This document shows positions 6,876 to 14,460 of a stretch of DNA of 44,410 nt, in pieces. The position numbers were made by a program, and so were the translations under genes. The stretch is from positions 1 to 44,410 of IMG/VR virus record IMGVR_UViG_3300034403_000282. One strand, written 5' to 3'. Origin of the DNA: a virus. The notes under the pieces are model-generated. The model saw only the letters and a program-made list of their open reading frames with translations, made no database searches and was not told the origin of the DNA. How positions within the stretch are numbered: the first letter of the stretch is position 1; every line of letters begins with the position of its first letter.

Positions 6876-7441
6876 ACACGTTCACCACCCAGCTGCTCGA
6901 CCCCGCATGGGAAGAGCACGGCGGCGGCGGTCGTGGCTGCCAGAACCACTACGAGACGATGCCGGTCGCCCAGATGCCGCGCGCAATCATGGCGTCGCCG
7001 ATGTGGCGGCCCTCGAGGTCTGCGCATTGCTGGATCTGGGCGACCAGAACCTATCTCAAGGACGCGCTCTGGCTGATGGGCCGGCTCGGTTTCCTCTACA
7101 AGACGGAGCTCATCTGGTACAAGACCGACACCGAGGGGAAACCGCGTCTGTCTCTAGGGCAGTACGCGCGTTCCGTTCACGAGTCCCTCCTCCTGGGGAC
7201 TCGTGGCGGAGCACTCATGCCCGAGACGAAGGTCGCCTCGGTGTTCACCGCCCCGGTGCCGTCGAAGGCCGGGAAGCGTATCCACTCGAGGAAGCCTCCC
7301 AGGGCCTACGAAATCATCGAGACGGTCTCGCCGGGTCCGTATGTCGAGTTCTTCGGCCGGGTCGACCGGCCAGGCTGGACCTCCGTCGGGCTCGACGCCG
7401 ACGGGCAGCTGTTCACCGCGCAGGAGTCGCTTTCGCTATGA
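6872..7441 (+). CDS. MT-A70-like adenine methyltransferase with DPAW motif
   Basis: 189 aa. MT-A70 family enzymes methylate adenine N6. The catalytic motif, normally DPPW, reads DPAW at residues 10-13. The family pattern continues with NHYETM, a WATRTYLKDAL segment, HESLLLGTRGG, HSRKPPRAYEII and the closing YVEFFGRVDRPGW. The Pro-to-Ala change might alter or weaken activity, although phage homologues tolerate variation here. ATG 6872 has a GGGAGG sequence at correct spacing and overlaps the previous stop. With two other methyltransferases nearby, the likely role is protection against host restriction. Confidence 0.8.
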   Translation: MNTFTTQLLDPAWEEHGGGGRGCQNHYETMPVAQMPRAIMASPMWRPSRSAHCWIWATRTYLKDALWLMGRLGFLYKTELIWYKTDTEGKPRLSLGQYARSVHESLLLGTRGGALMPETKVASVFTAPVPSKAGKRIHSRKPPRAYEIIETVSPGPYVEFFGRVDRPGWTSVGLDADGQLFTAQESLSL

Positions 7442-7791
7442 CGACCAAAACCCCATGCCCGGCGTGCAACGACACGGGTAGCTATGAAACCGACCACGGG
7501 AACACGGTCGACCCCTGTGACTATTGTTCCGGCGGCCCGGGTCCGGAACCCGTGTTCGCGTGGCACAAGCACGGGGCGCCGGGAGACCCGTATTGGTTCG
7601 CTGAGGTCGGCCAATACAGAGCCGCCGCTGTGTGGTGGTCGCCGGACGGCAACGGGTGGTTCGTCTCTGTCGGTGCGCGGGTCGCGCTTCCCGGTGTGTC
7701 CCCCGAACTGTCGGGAGCAAAGGAGCGCGCCCGAAGCGTGTGGCGGTGGCTTCGCCTGCGTCGGGCGAGGCTGCTAGTCGCCGAGGACTAG
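7438..7791 (+). CDS. Zinc-finger hypothetical protein, last gene of the plus unit
   Basis: 117 aa. The start overlaps the MT-A70-like stop by ATGA. The N-terminus has CPACNDTG and CDYCSGG, a DnaJ-like CxxC...CxxC arrangement that probably binds one zinc. The remainder is aromatic, with a basic C-terminal helix (WRWLRLRRARLL). It ends at TAG 7789-7791, inside the palindrome shared with the converging minus-strand gene. No specific function. Confidence 0.7.
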   Translation: MTTKTPCPACNDTGSYETDHGNTVDPCDYCSGGPGPEPVFAWHKHGAPGDPYWFAEVGQYRAAAVWWSPDGNGWFVSVGARVALPGVSPELSGAKERARSVWRWLRLRRARLLVAED

Positions 7792-7793
7792 CA
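7772..7793. terminator. Palindrome spanning both converging stop codons
   Basis: TGCTAGTC, six bases (GCCGAG), then GACTAGCA: perfect 8-base arms. The left arm carries the reverse complement of the TAG ending the minus-strand gene, and the right arm carries the TAG of the plus-strand gene. A hairpin could form in both transcripts, but no T tract follows on either side, so it is not a standard intrinsic terminator. Confidence 0.45.
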
Positions 7794-8451
7794 CGGGCGG
7801 GGCCGGCGTGTGAAACGTCAGCCGGGTCTTCCAGTGGGACGACCGGTGGGTGCGCATGACGGGACACCGGGGACGGTACTTCCGACAGCGCCCACCGGGC
7901 GTCCTCGAGACGCACTTCGGCATCGTTACTGCGGTGCGATGGGCAGCCTTCCACACTGCGAGCTCGTCCTTGTACCGGCAGTGCTTCCTGACGCTGGGCA
8001 CCTGGGCGACCACGTGACGCGCCCAGAAGCGAGCAGCACACTTCCACTCGGTTCGGATGTCGGCAGACCACGTCCAGCCGCAGACGCGCTTGATGCCCTT
8101 CCGCGCCCATCGCCAATGCTGAAACAGGCCTAGCGCCCGCGCCTTGCATCCGGCCTCGCCCTCCTTGCAATGGACACGCTTGTCCGACTTCAGTCGCCAG
8201 TCGCCCTTTCGGGTCGCCTTCATGCCAGACTCGCGACAGGCTGCCGCGACGGTGAGACCGCGCGCGAACTCTGGGATGCCGGCAGCCCGCTCGATGCTGA
8301 GCAGAGACAGGACCATCGCCCGGTCAGGCGTGCGTTTCGAGATACATCCGACGTCGACGATGCTGTCTGCGAGACGCCTATCCGCCGCCAGTTCGGGCGA
8401 CGGTGTCACCAGATCGAGCATGGTCCAGATTACGACGATAAGGGATAGCAC
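7774..8451 (-). CDS. Secreted lytic transglycosylase/lysozyme-like protein
   Basis: 225 aa from GTG 8451, chosen because GGAGGTGA lies just upstream. Residues 1-16 are hydrophobic (LSLIVVIWTMLDLV), giving a signal or signal-anchor. A lysozyme-like core follows, with AACRESGM (candidate catalytic Glu74) and ARALGLFQHWRWARKG, as in SLT-type muralytic enzymes. Ten cysteines spread through the protein imply disulfide bonds in the periplasm. The C-terminus is basic. It is the second peptidoglycan hydrolase in the window besides the amidase, and may aid DNA entry or lysis. It is the last gene of the minus-strand unit. Confidence 0.65.
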   Translation of the reverse strand: MLSLIVVIWTMLDLVTPSPELAADRRLADSIVDVGCISKRTPDRAMVLSLLSIERAAGIPEFARGLTVAAACRESGMKATRKGDWRLKSDKRVHCKEGEAGCKARALGLFQHWRWARKGIKRVCGWTWSADIRTEWKCAARFWARHVVAQVPSVRKHCRYKDELAVWKAAHRTAVTMPKCVSRTPGGRCRKYRPRCPVMRTHRSSHWKTRLTFHTPAPPVLVLGD

Positions 8452-8503
8452 GGGGTCACCTCCATTCGAGGCGGCGGACCCTAGCAGACTCGACCCGCTC
8501 CGG

Positions 8504-8980
8504 TCACTGAATCGACAGGTGAGCTGCCAGGCCGCGATAGATGTTACCAACGTCTGCCACGGTCATCTGCCCGGTGAAGTGCAGGACGTTATCGACCGTC
8601 AAGTTGATCTCGATGTCGACGCCCGCCTGCCTCCCGACGCATCGGGCAGCGGTACGCCCGCCCCCGGTGTCGACGACGATGAAGTTGCTGAACTCGAGCC
8701 CGTCCCGCTCGACCGAGGTCAGGCTATAGAAGCCGCCCATGAACCCGACCGACCCCACGGCTTGGTGCCAGATTCGCAAACGCAGTTCGCCACCGCCGTC
8801 GATCTGCGTGACCTCTGCCAGGTACCACAAGCGGACGAGGTCTCCGAACCGGAGAGTGTTCGCCGGGATCGTCAAACTGTAGAGCGTCTGCTCGGTGTCG
8901 TCGTTGGCGATCAGCGCCGTCTCGAGGCCGATGCCGTCGATTTTGCCGCCTTGGTCTGCCCCTGTGATGTACTTCGACAT
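8504..8980 (-). CDS. Probable virion or fibre-associated beta-sandwich protein
   Basis: 158 aa. Mostly predicted beta strands with many Gly and hydrophobic alternations (TLYSLTIPANTLRFGDLVRLW, GELRLRIW), typical of tail-fibre or capsid-decoration beta-sandwich domains. No catalytic motif. It lies within the lysis region rather than the fibre block, one base after the stop-proximal end of the next upstream gene, so it is probably transcribed with late genes. Structural assignment is inference. Confidence 0.55.
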   Translation of the reverse strand: MSKYITGADQGGKIDGIGLETALIANDDTEQTLYSLTIPANTLRFGDLVRLWYLAEVTQIDGGGELRLRIWHQAVGSVGFMGGFYSLTSVERDGLEFSNFIVVDTGGGRTAARCVGRQAGVDIEINLTVDNVLHFTGQMTVADVGNIYRGLAAHLSIQ

Positions 8981-8981
8981 G

Positions 8982-9185
8982 CTACGCCTCCCACGGTTGC
9001 GTGATGCGCTGGTTCATCGCGTCGGGGTAGGTCTCGTCGGCCACGTGACCGGGATCGGGACGCGGCCCGCACGCTCCTGCCTTCAGTTCGTCGGTCAGGT
9101 GTCCCGCGCAGTACGCGGGCCCACCCGGCGAATCGGTCCAGGTCAGGCCGGTCGTCTCTTCGCAGGTGTCTTCTTCGCAGGTCAT
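8982..9185 (-). CDS. Small cysteine-containing hypothetical protein
   Basis: 67 aa. ATG 9185 has AAGGA upstream and overlaps the preceding gene's stop by ATGA. An upstream extension in the same frame to 9359 is Arg-rich shadow sequence. Four Cys (residues 3, 7, about 26 and 39) in an acidic, hydrophilic protein suggest metal binding or disulfides. No signal peptide is seen. Function unknown. Confidence 0.55.
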   Translation of the reverse strand: MTCEEDTCEETTGLTWTDSPGGPAYCAGHLTDELKAGACGPRPDPGHVADETYPDAMNQRITQPWEA

Positions 9186-9652
9186 GGCGTTCCTTGGGAT
9201 TCCGTTACAGCGAGCCACGTCACCGGAACGGCAATCGCGGCAGTTACTATGATCGTCACCGTCGCGACGAACCACGGCTGCGTATACCACCCGACCACGG
9301 GCTCGACCCGCCCGGCCTCGGACAGCCTGAAGGACAGCGTTGCTGCCTGTTGGTCGCATGCGTCCACACGCTCAGCGCATCGTCCGCGCGCGGTTTTGAT
9401 GCGCTCCTTGGCGTCCTTCAGCTTCACCGCGAGCTTCAGATTTGCAATCTCGGCCTTCTCTCCCCTGGCCTGGTCGGCTGCGAGCTTCAGCGCGTCCGCC
9501 TTGCTCATCAGGACGCCCTCGCAGGGGCTAGCCTGGCCCTGCTGCAGTATCGACGGTGCTTCGTTCTGGCAGGGCGTCGCCCTCGTCGTCGTCGTCATCA
9601 TGACGACGCAGAGCATCGCGGAGCAGAGAGAGAGTCTCTTCATCATCCCCAT
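9182..9652 (-). CDS. Spanin-like protein (signal sequence plus C-terminal membrane helix)
   Basis: 156 aa from ATG 9652, preceded by GGAAG; ATG 9658 is the alternative. The N-terminal 25 residues are hydrophobic and signal-like. A hydrophilic, helical, Ala/Lys-rich middle follows, and residues about 125-150 form a clear membrane helix. The stretch LQQGQASPCEGVLMS resembles the GxPAPxxGVL motif of phage membrane proteins near lysis genes. The topology resembles unimolecular spanins, but no canonical lipobox is visible. It overlaps the upstream i-spanin-like gene by about 125 bases out of frame, as Rz and Rz1 genes do. Confidence 0.5.
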   Translation of the reverse strand: MGMMKRLSLCSAMLCVVMMTTTTRATPCQNEAPSILQQGQASPCEGVLMSKADALKLAADQARGEKAEIANLKLAVKLKDAKERIKTARGRCAERVDACDQQAATLSFRLSEAGRVEPVVGWYTQPWFVATVTIIVTAAIAVPVTWLAVTESQGTP

Positions 9653-9947
9653 GCGCATCTTCCACCGCCTTCAGTTTGTCGTCTGCGCTTTTCTCACGCG
9701 CCTCGAGGGCAGCGATCGCCGCCTTCAAGCGTTCGTCCGCGAGCGCCTTCTTCTGTTCGTACTTCGAATCGATGCGCTTCTCGTCAGCGATGCGCCTCTC
9801 TGCCGCCTGTTTTGCCGCGTTGGCGTCCTCGACCGCCTTCTTGGCGCTGTCGAGCTGACGCTTCGCAGACTTCAGGCGGACCGTCTGAATCACCACCACC
9901 AGGCCGAGGACGCCCGCGCCGATGCCAAGACCGAGCGCCAGGCTCAC
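9528..9947 (-). CDS. Inner-membrane spanin-like (Rz-like) coiled-coil protein
   Basis: 139 aa from GTG 9947, overlapping the holin stop by GTGA with AAGGA upstream. An N-terminal membrane helix (ALGLGIGAGVLGLVVVIQTV) is followed by a long charged coiled coil from about residue 22 to 110, then an acidic tail. This is the layout of an i-spanin that spans the periplasm and joins an outer-membrane partner to fuse membranes at lysis. Its 3' third is also read in another frame by the next gene, the expected partner. Confidence 0.6.
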   Translation of the reverse strand: MSLALGLGIGAGVLGLVVVIQTVRLKSAKRQLDSAKKAVEDANAAKQAAERRIADEKRIDSKYEQKKALADERLKAAIAALEAREKSADDKLKAVEDAHGDDEETLSLLRDALRRHDDDDDEGDALPERSTVDTAAGPG

Positions 9948-10330
9948 GCCTTGTCGTCCTTCTGGCCGCCGAACAGCCGCTTGAACGCGGTGTTGATGCT
10001 GCCCTTCGTAGATGAGACGACGACTGCAGCCAGAGCACCGGCGCCGGCACCGACGGAGCCGCCATACCAGACACTCCAGTCGATGGCGCCCATCGCTAGA
10101 CCGACGAGGAAGCCGAGAAGGATCCGCACGATGACAAGCATCGGAGACCACCATAGCCGCCGCTTCGCTTCCTTGGCGGTCATGCCCTCGACGTCGTAGC
10201 GCAGCTTCTTCTCGGCGGTCTTCTCGATGGCCTCAACGAAATACCACGCCACCGCTGCGGCGATGACGACGATGGCGCCGATGAGCGTCCACGGAAGCGG
10301 GACGTCGACGGGTGGTATCGGTGCATTCAT
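9944..10330 (-). CDS. Probable holin
   Basis: 128 aa with three hydrophobic segments: LIGAIVVIAAAVAWYFV (about 16-32), LVIVRILLGFLVGLAMGAI (about 65-83) and a Gly/Ala-rich helix at about 90-107. The C-terminus is basic and charged. It lies between the amidase and spanin-like genes. Holins form inner-membrane lesions that time lysis. The short length, membrane segments and position support the call; there is no family motif. ATG 10330 overlaps the upstream stop. Confidence 0.6.
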   Translation of the reverse strand: MNAPIPPVDVPLPWTLIGAIVVIAAAVAWYFVEAIEKTAEKKLRYDVEGMTAKEAKRRLWWSPMLVIVRILLGFLVGLAMGAIDWSVWYGGSVGAGAGALAAVVVSSTKGSINTAFKRLFGGQKDDKA

Positions 10331-10827
10331 AATCTGTCCTCCCCGTCCACTGCGGCCAGCTTCTTCCCAGCGGCCTTCAGGTCTTCATCAGTAATCGCGC
10401 CCCCACGCCTGGTCGAGAGCCGTATGCGCTCCGGCAACGAGTCCAGCTTCGCGCTAAACCGATCCATGCTGTCGCTCATGCGCAGCGTCGCCGTCGCTTG
10501 GCGGTTGCCCATGGCGGTTGCCTCGCCCACGAACTTCTCGCGAGACTCACGCTCGGCCAGGAGCTGCTCGGTCATCGCCGCCTCGCGTCGTTCCGCACGC
10601 TCTTCGCCCTTCTCGAACGCGTTTAGGAAGTCTGACCGCTGCTTTGTCTCCTGCCGTTCGTTGTCTGACCGCAGTTGAGCCCGCTCGAGAGCATGCTCGG
10701 CCTTCATGTCGGGAATGAACTTAACGAACAGGTACGCGAGGACGGCGCCAGCGACACCGGCAGAAAGAAGGATAGAAACCCAATCTGTCGGTGCCTGCGT
10801 GGCAGTGGCTGCTAGGAGGTGGTACAC
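10327..10827 (-). CDS. Membrane-anchored coiled-coil protein of the lysis cassette
   Basis: 166 aa from GTG 10827, which follows AGGGG and lies nine bases after the amidase stop. An N-terminal membrane helix (VSILLSAGVAGAVLAYLFVKF, about residues 16-36) is followed by a Glu/Arg-rich coiled coil to about 120. The C-terminus is mixed charge. It could be a holin partner, an anti-holin or part of the spanin apparatus; the sequence does not decide. Confidence 0.55.
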   Translation of the reverse strand: MYHLLAATATQAPTDWVSILLSAGVAGAVLAYLFVKFIPDMKAEHALERAQLRSDNERQETKQRSDFLNAFEKGEERAERREAAMTEQLLAERESREKFVGEATAMGNRQATATLRMSDSMDRFSAKLDSLPERIRLSTRRGGAITDEDLKAAGKKLAAVDGEDRL

Positions 10828-10835
10828 GTCGGCCC

Positions 10836-11792
10836 CTACTTCTTCGGTCGTGTCCGATAGTCCCAGGTTTTGTCGAGGTCCCACTGTGACGGGATGGGCC
10901 GACCCGGTCCGGCCTTGCTTGACAGTCCGCCTCGCTTCTTGTGGCTATGGTGGTGCGGGACGTAGAAGTCCGGGCCCTCGTCGGTCAGCCCCAGCTCGCC
11001 CTTGCAGTAGAGCGCGACGTCCTGCCAGATGAGCTCGCCGGGGTCGGAGGGCTTGCCGCGATGCGTCTGCCGGTGAGCGTGGACGAACTTCACCTCGCCA
11101 CCATTGGCGGCGACCGTCTCGACGATGAAGCGACAGAGCGCCCTCGCCGCCTCGACCTGCTTCGGGCTCGACTCCATCGGCTGACGGTTCGGCCGCGACT
11201 TCGGCTTCCAGAACGTGGGCAGGTCGCCATGGACGCCCGCGAAGTATCCGTCGATCTCGATGCCTACATCGCGTCTGTTGAACGCGTGGCCGTGCGCCAT
11301 CTCGCGGTCAAACGGAGCGTTGAGGGCGGTCTGTCCGCAGCGAAGGACGACAGCGTGTGCGCGAATCTTAGCGACTCGTGCGATGGCCTTGGCGATCTGC
11401 GCTTCGGTGGGGTCGAGCGAACTCAGGAAGCAGGTCGCGGTCTGGTGAAACGTAATGCCGGTAATGTCCGCCCAGTCGCGCGACCTGCGCTGCCGGCTGA
11501 CGTACTCGTTCCGGAGGTCGTGCAGCCACGCACCGGGCCACGCCGGCATCGGTGGCGGCGGCGGTATCTCGGAGGCGACCTTGAGGATGAACGCCACGAT
11601 CTCGCCGTCGATGGCGTCGCCGTCTTCGTCGAATAAATCCTGCTCGCCCCGGAAGTACATGAACTCCTCCACGGCTTTGAAGGTCTCGGTCCCCGCTGAC
11701 CCGTCCGCGCCATAGCGTGGTAGGTCGTGGCCGAGTGATTCGAGCGCCTTCTGAAGCTCGAGCACATTGTTGTCGCTGTCGCCGCGTTTCAT
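10836..11792 (-). CDS. Endolysin: peptidoglycan-binding domain plus N-acetylmuramoyl-L-alanine amidase
   Basis: 318 aa. Residues 1-45 match a PG_binding_1-type repeat (VLELQKALESLG...GTETFKAVEEF). A Pro-rich linker at about 76-84 leads to an Amidase_2-like domain, with ITFHQTAT (candidate zinc ligand His116) and VHAHRQTHRGKPSDPGELIW near residues 240-260. This zinc amidase class cleaves the lactyl-amide bond between MurNAc and the stem peptide. The C-terminal 50 residues are His/Lys-rich and extra to the domain. No signal peptide is visible, so release would depend on the holin. Confidence 0.85.
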   Translation of the reverse strand: MKRGDSDNNVLELQKALESLGHDLPRYGADGSAGTETFKAVEEFMYFRGEQDLFDEDGDAIDGEIVAFILKVASEIPPPPPMPAWPGAWLHDLRNEYVSRQRRSRDWADITGITFHQTATCFLSSLDPTEAQIAKAIARVAKIRAHAVVLRCGQTALNAPFDREMAHGHAFNRRDVGIEIDGYFAGVHGDLPTFWKPKSRPNRQPMESSPKQVEAARALCRFIVETVAANGGEVKFVHAHRQTHRGKPSDPGELIWQDVALYCKGELGLTDEGPDFYVPHHHSHKKRGGLSSKAGPGRPIPSQWDLDKTWDYRTRPKK

Positions 11793-11800
11793 TAGCTTAC

Positions 11801-12670
11801 TTACTCCTCATAGCCGAGCATCACGCCGGACATTGTGAGAGTACCTGCACTCTCGTCCCAGAAGACGCCATCTGCGAACGCTAAGGCCTCCGCGAACTGG
11901 TGGGTCACAGTGGTCACCGACGAAGCCCCCGCGCCGGGATCAGAAGCGAACAGCGGCAACACGACCGGCCCCGCCACAGTGATCCCATCTCGGAGCAGGA
12001 GCTGCCCGAGAGAGTTCGCGGACTGCTCGATAGTGACCACTATATCCGTGATATAGAGCGTTTTTCCTACGGTCACCGTGTACTCCAGCGTCGGCACGGT
12101 GATCGCATTCGTAACAATACGGATCGGCGTCCTGCCCGGTAGCTGCGAAGGGCGAGCGCCGCTGACGACCTGCAGGTTCTGGAATGTGCCGGCGGCGTTG
12201 GTTGTCGGCGCGACAGACACGTTATTGTACGCGCCCCCCGAGTCCGCGCCGACCAGGATCGAGCGGTTCAGCTGCGTGACCATCCCGCCCGCGATAAAAG
12301 CGCTGACGCCAAGGACCTGGGGGTTCTGCGAGGTGTGTAAAAACTTGGTCTCGTAGAAAAAGTCGCCCTGCCCTACTGCCCCATTGGCATACTCATACTG
12401 AACGAACGGCGTAAATGCCGGGGCGGCGAATAGGAGAAAACCGTCTGCGGCGGCGTAGGGAATCGTCAGGAGCCTTACCTGGTCTGTGCCAGCTGCGTCG
12501 GAATACCACCTAATAGTGATCACCCCATCTACGTCGCTCATGATGTGAGTATCCACCTGGGTGTAGCCCTGCAGGTCGAGCACGCCGGACTGATACAGGC
12601 CGCCGACCCCCAAGTTCGCGGTGGTGACGTATGCCTGAAAGGCTGCTGGTTCTGCGGGTTGGTATGCCAT
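11801..12670 (-). CDS. Tail fibre/virion surface protein
   Basis: 289 aa, almost wholly beta-strand-like with many Thr, Val and Gly and few charges. Segments such as TVPTLEYTVTVGKTLYITDIVVTIEQ suggest jelly-roll or carbohydrate-binding-like folds seen in receptor-binding proteins. It lies between endolysin and fibre genes. It could be a fibre tip or a baseplate-attached decoration; no motif fixes this. Confidence 0.55.
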   Translation of the reverse strand: MAYQPAEPAAFQAYVTTANLGVGGLYQSGVLDLQGYTQVDTHIMSDVDGVITIRWYSDAAGTDQVRLLTIPYAAADGFLLFAAPAFTPFVQYEYANGAVGQGDFFYETKFLHTSQNPQVLGVSAFIAGGMVTQLNRSILVGADSGGAYNNVSVAPTTNAAGTFQNLQVVSGARPSQLPGRTPIRIVTNAITVPTLEYTVTVGKTLYITDIVVTIEQSANSLGQLLLRDGITVAGPVVLPLFASDPGAGASSVTTVTHQFAEALAFADGVFWDESAGTLTMSGVMLGYEE

Positions 12671-12688
12671 TGTCTGCCTCTGTCCTAG

Positions 12689-13087
12689 CTAGTAGATCCA
12701 CCAGTCGGTGCCGTCGCTGACCACGGAGATCTGTTCGTGCTGTTTTTTTAGCTTTAGCCCGGTCGCGCTGTAATCGGTGCCGTCAATGTCGATGCCTGCG
12801 CCACTGGTGCGGATCTCGATGCTGGTGACCGTGGCCGCGATGATCTTGACCGCGACCCTCGCATCAGCCACAGGTGCTGGTAGCGTGATGACGCACGTCG
12901 AGGCATCTACCACAACGAACTCGCCGTCAGCCGCACTGCGGGCGGCCGTGGTCTCGGTGGCGACAGTCCACACCGCGCCACCGCCGGCGGTCTGTGCTTC
13001 CCATTCACCCGCGATCGTATTGAAGGCCACGACCTGGCCGTTGGACGCCCCATCCTGGGCAAGCTGTTTCAATCGTACTTTGGGCAT
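12689..13087 (-). CDS. Small tail-fibre-type protein
   Basis: 132 aa. It begins MPKVRLKQLAQDG, nearly the same as the next upstream gene (MPKVKGKQLADG), suggesting a shared attachment peptide. The C-terminal half has repeated short beta strands and ends ISVVSDGTDWWIY, a closing motif common in phage fibre proteins. Probably a minor fibre or an alternative fibre tip. Confidence 0.65.
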   Translation of the reverse strand: MPKVRLKQLAQDGASNGQVVAFNTIAGEWEAQTAGGGAVWTVATETTAARSAADGEFVVVDASTCVITLPAPVADARVAVKIIAATVTSIEIRTSGAGIDIDGTDYSATGLKLKKQHEQISVVSDGTDWWIY

Positions 13088-13093
13088 TGTCTT

Positions 13094-14449
13094 CTAACTC
13101 AGGTAGCTAGCGTCGAGAGTGTCGGTCGCGTCCATGTCGACCGCGGTGCCGGACGATGCGAGCCACGTGATTGTAGTTCCCGACAGGGTGTAGTCGTTCC
13201 CGGCGCCCTGTTGTTGTTTGACGCCGTTCAGGTAGAGCATCAGAGAGTTGACCGGGTTTGGTGTGTTGTTCAGAGTGTCGGTGATCGCGGTGTCGGTGCT
13301 GATGACCTCGGTCGTCACCTCTTCCTCGTTCTGGGTTTGGTTCGGCTCGGCACCGGCTGTTATGCCGTCGAGCTTGGTCTTGTCGGACCCGGTCATGAAT
13401 CCAGCGGCGCCGGCGGCGATTGCGTTCGCGTGCTGCGTTCCGCCGCCCCGGGTCCCGTGCTGCGCATCGGAGGCGAGGACGCCGACCTGAATGTCGTTGG
13501 CGTTCACCACGATGGACGCGTCGCCGTTCGCGACGACGTCGAGGTCGTTCACGTTCAGCACTAAGCCGGCCCCAGCCCCGCGGGGCGACCCGGCCCCGAT
13601 CAGGCCAAACGTGAGGCCATCCGTCCCGACGATGTCGGAACCCTCGACGTTACTACATGCGTACAGACGGGCGGCATCGGTCGTCCCTTCCTCAATCCAC
13701 ACACGAACGCCACGGGCCTCCGTTCCCGTTCCCATATCGGCAGACCGCGACCATGCGCCGGCGCCGGTGATATAGATCCCGTCCTCGGCGACGGTGCTTT
13801 GCTGGTCGGCGAGGACGCGGCTTGTCGACGTCAGGACGCCGTCGATCGTCTGTTCGCCGCTTAGGGTCAGGTCGCCTTGTGCGCGGACAAGACAGGACTC
13901 TTTCGCATCGATCCCGGCCGCATCCTGAAGCGCGTCGAGCTTCGTCTTGTCCGCTGCGGTCATGAACCCAGACGCCCCACCCGTTGCGGCGGCGTGAAGC
14001 GTTCCACCCGACCGGCTCCCGTGGTCGTGTGTGTGGTCCGACCGAGCGAGCGATGTGGCCGAGCCCTCGGCGTTAGCCTCGGCAAGCTCGACCGCTGCAG
14101 CGGTCGAAACGTCGTGCTTGTGGTCGGCCCGCGCGGGTGCCGTGGCCGAGCCCGTGGCGGCGGTGGCCCTGGTGACATCGGCCGGAGCCGCCGGCGCCGC
14201 GACGGCGTGAACATGGTCTTCTCGAGCAAGATTAGAGCTTGAGCCCTCGGCCGCGGAATCACCGATCTCGACCGACGATGCCGCTCCACCCGTCGCCACG
14301 GCGTGCTGGTGGTCGCGACGAACGAGACCGGTCGCCGTGCCTGTCACAGCCGCATCGCCGGCGTTGATGGTGCTGAGCGGCCCCGTTTCGTCGACCTGCG
14401 TCGCCGTTACGGTCCCGTCTGCGAGTTGTTTCCCTTTAACTTTCGGCAT
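13094..14449 (-). CDS. Tail fibre with repeated HxH metal-binding motifs
   Basis: 451 aa from ATG 14449, preceded by GAGGG. After the MPKVKGKQLA start, four repeats of about 30 residues carry DHxH: H47/H49, H79/H81, H110/H112 and H139/H141/H143. In trimeric phage fibres such HxH motifs are known to coordinate iron along the axis. GFMTAADKTKLD (about 161-172) and a second GFMTGSDKTKLDGI are typical fibre modules. The C-terminal 50 residues are paralogous to the end of the next upstream gene. Likely the main long fibre; the C-terminus would face the receptor. Confidence 0.8.
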   Translation of the reverse strand: MPKVKGKQLADGTVTATQVDETGPLSTINAGDAAVTGTATGLVRRDHQHAVATGGAASSVEIGDSAAEGSSSNLAREDHVHAVAAPAAPADVTRATAATGSATAPARADHKHDVSTAAAVELAEANAEGSATSLARSDHTHDHGSRSGGTLHAAATGGASGFMTAADKTKLDALQDAAGIDAKESCLVRAQGDLTLSGEQTIDGVLTSTSRVLADQQSTVAEDGIYITGAGAWSRSADMGTGTEARGVRVWIEEGTTDAARLYACSNVEGSDIVGTDGLTFGLIGAGSPRGAGAGLVLNVNDLDVVANGDASIVVNANDIQVGVLASDAQHGTRGGGTQHANAIAAGAAGFMTGSDKTKLDGITAGAEPNQTQNEEEVTTEVISTDTAITDTLNNTPNPVNSLMLYLNGVKQQQGAGNDYTLSGTTITWLASSGTAVDMDATDTLDASYLS

Positions 14450-14460
14450 GGCTCGCCCTC

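Noticed and set aside
8895-10199. 434-codon plus-strand open frame in the lysis region
   Set aside because: Antisense to several overlapping membrane-protein genes; apparent hydrophobic stretches mirror the real genes.
5616-12350. Shared 13-mer TGTAAAAACTTGG near 5616 and 12337
   Set aside because: Too short, in unrelated contexts and orientations of coding; probably chance.
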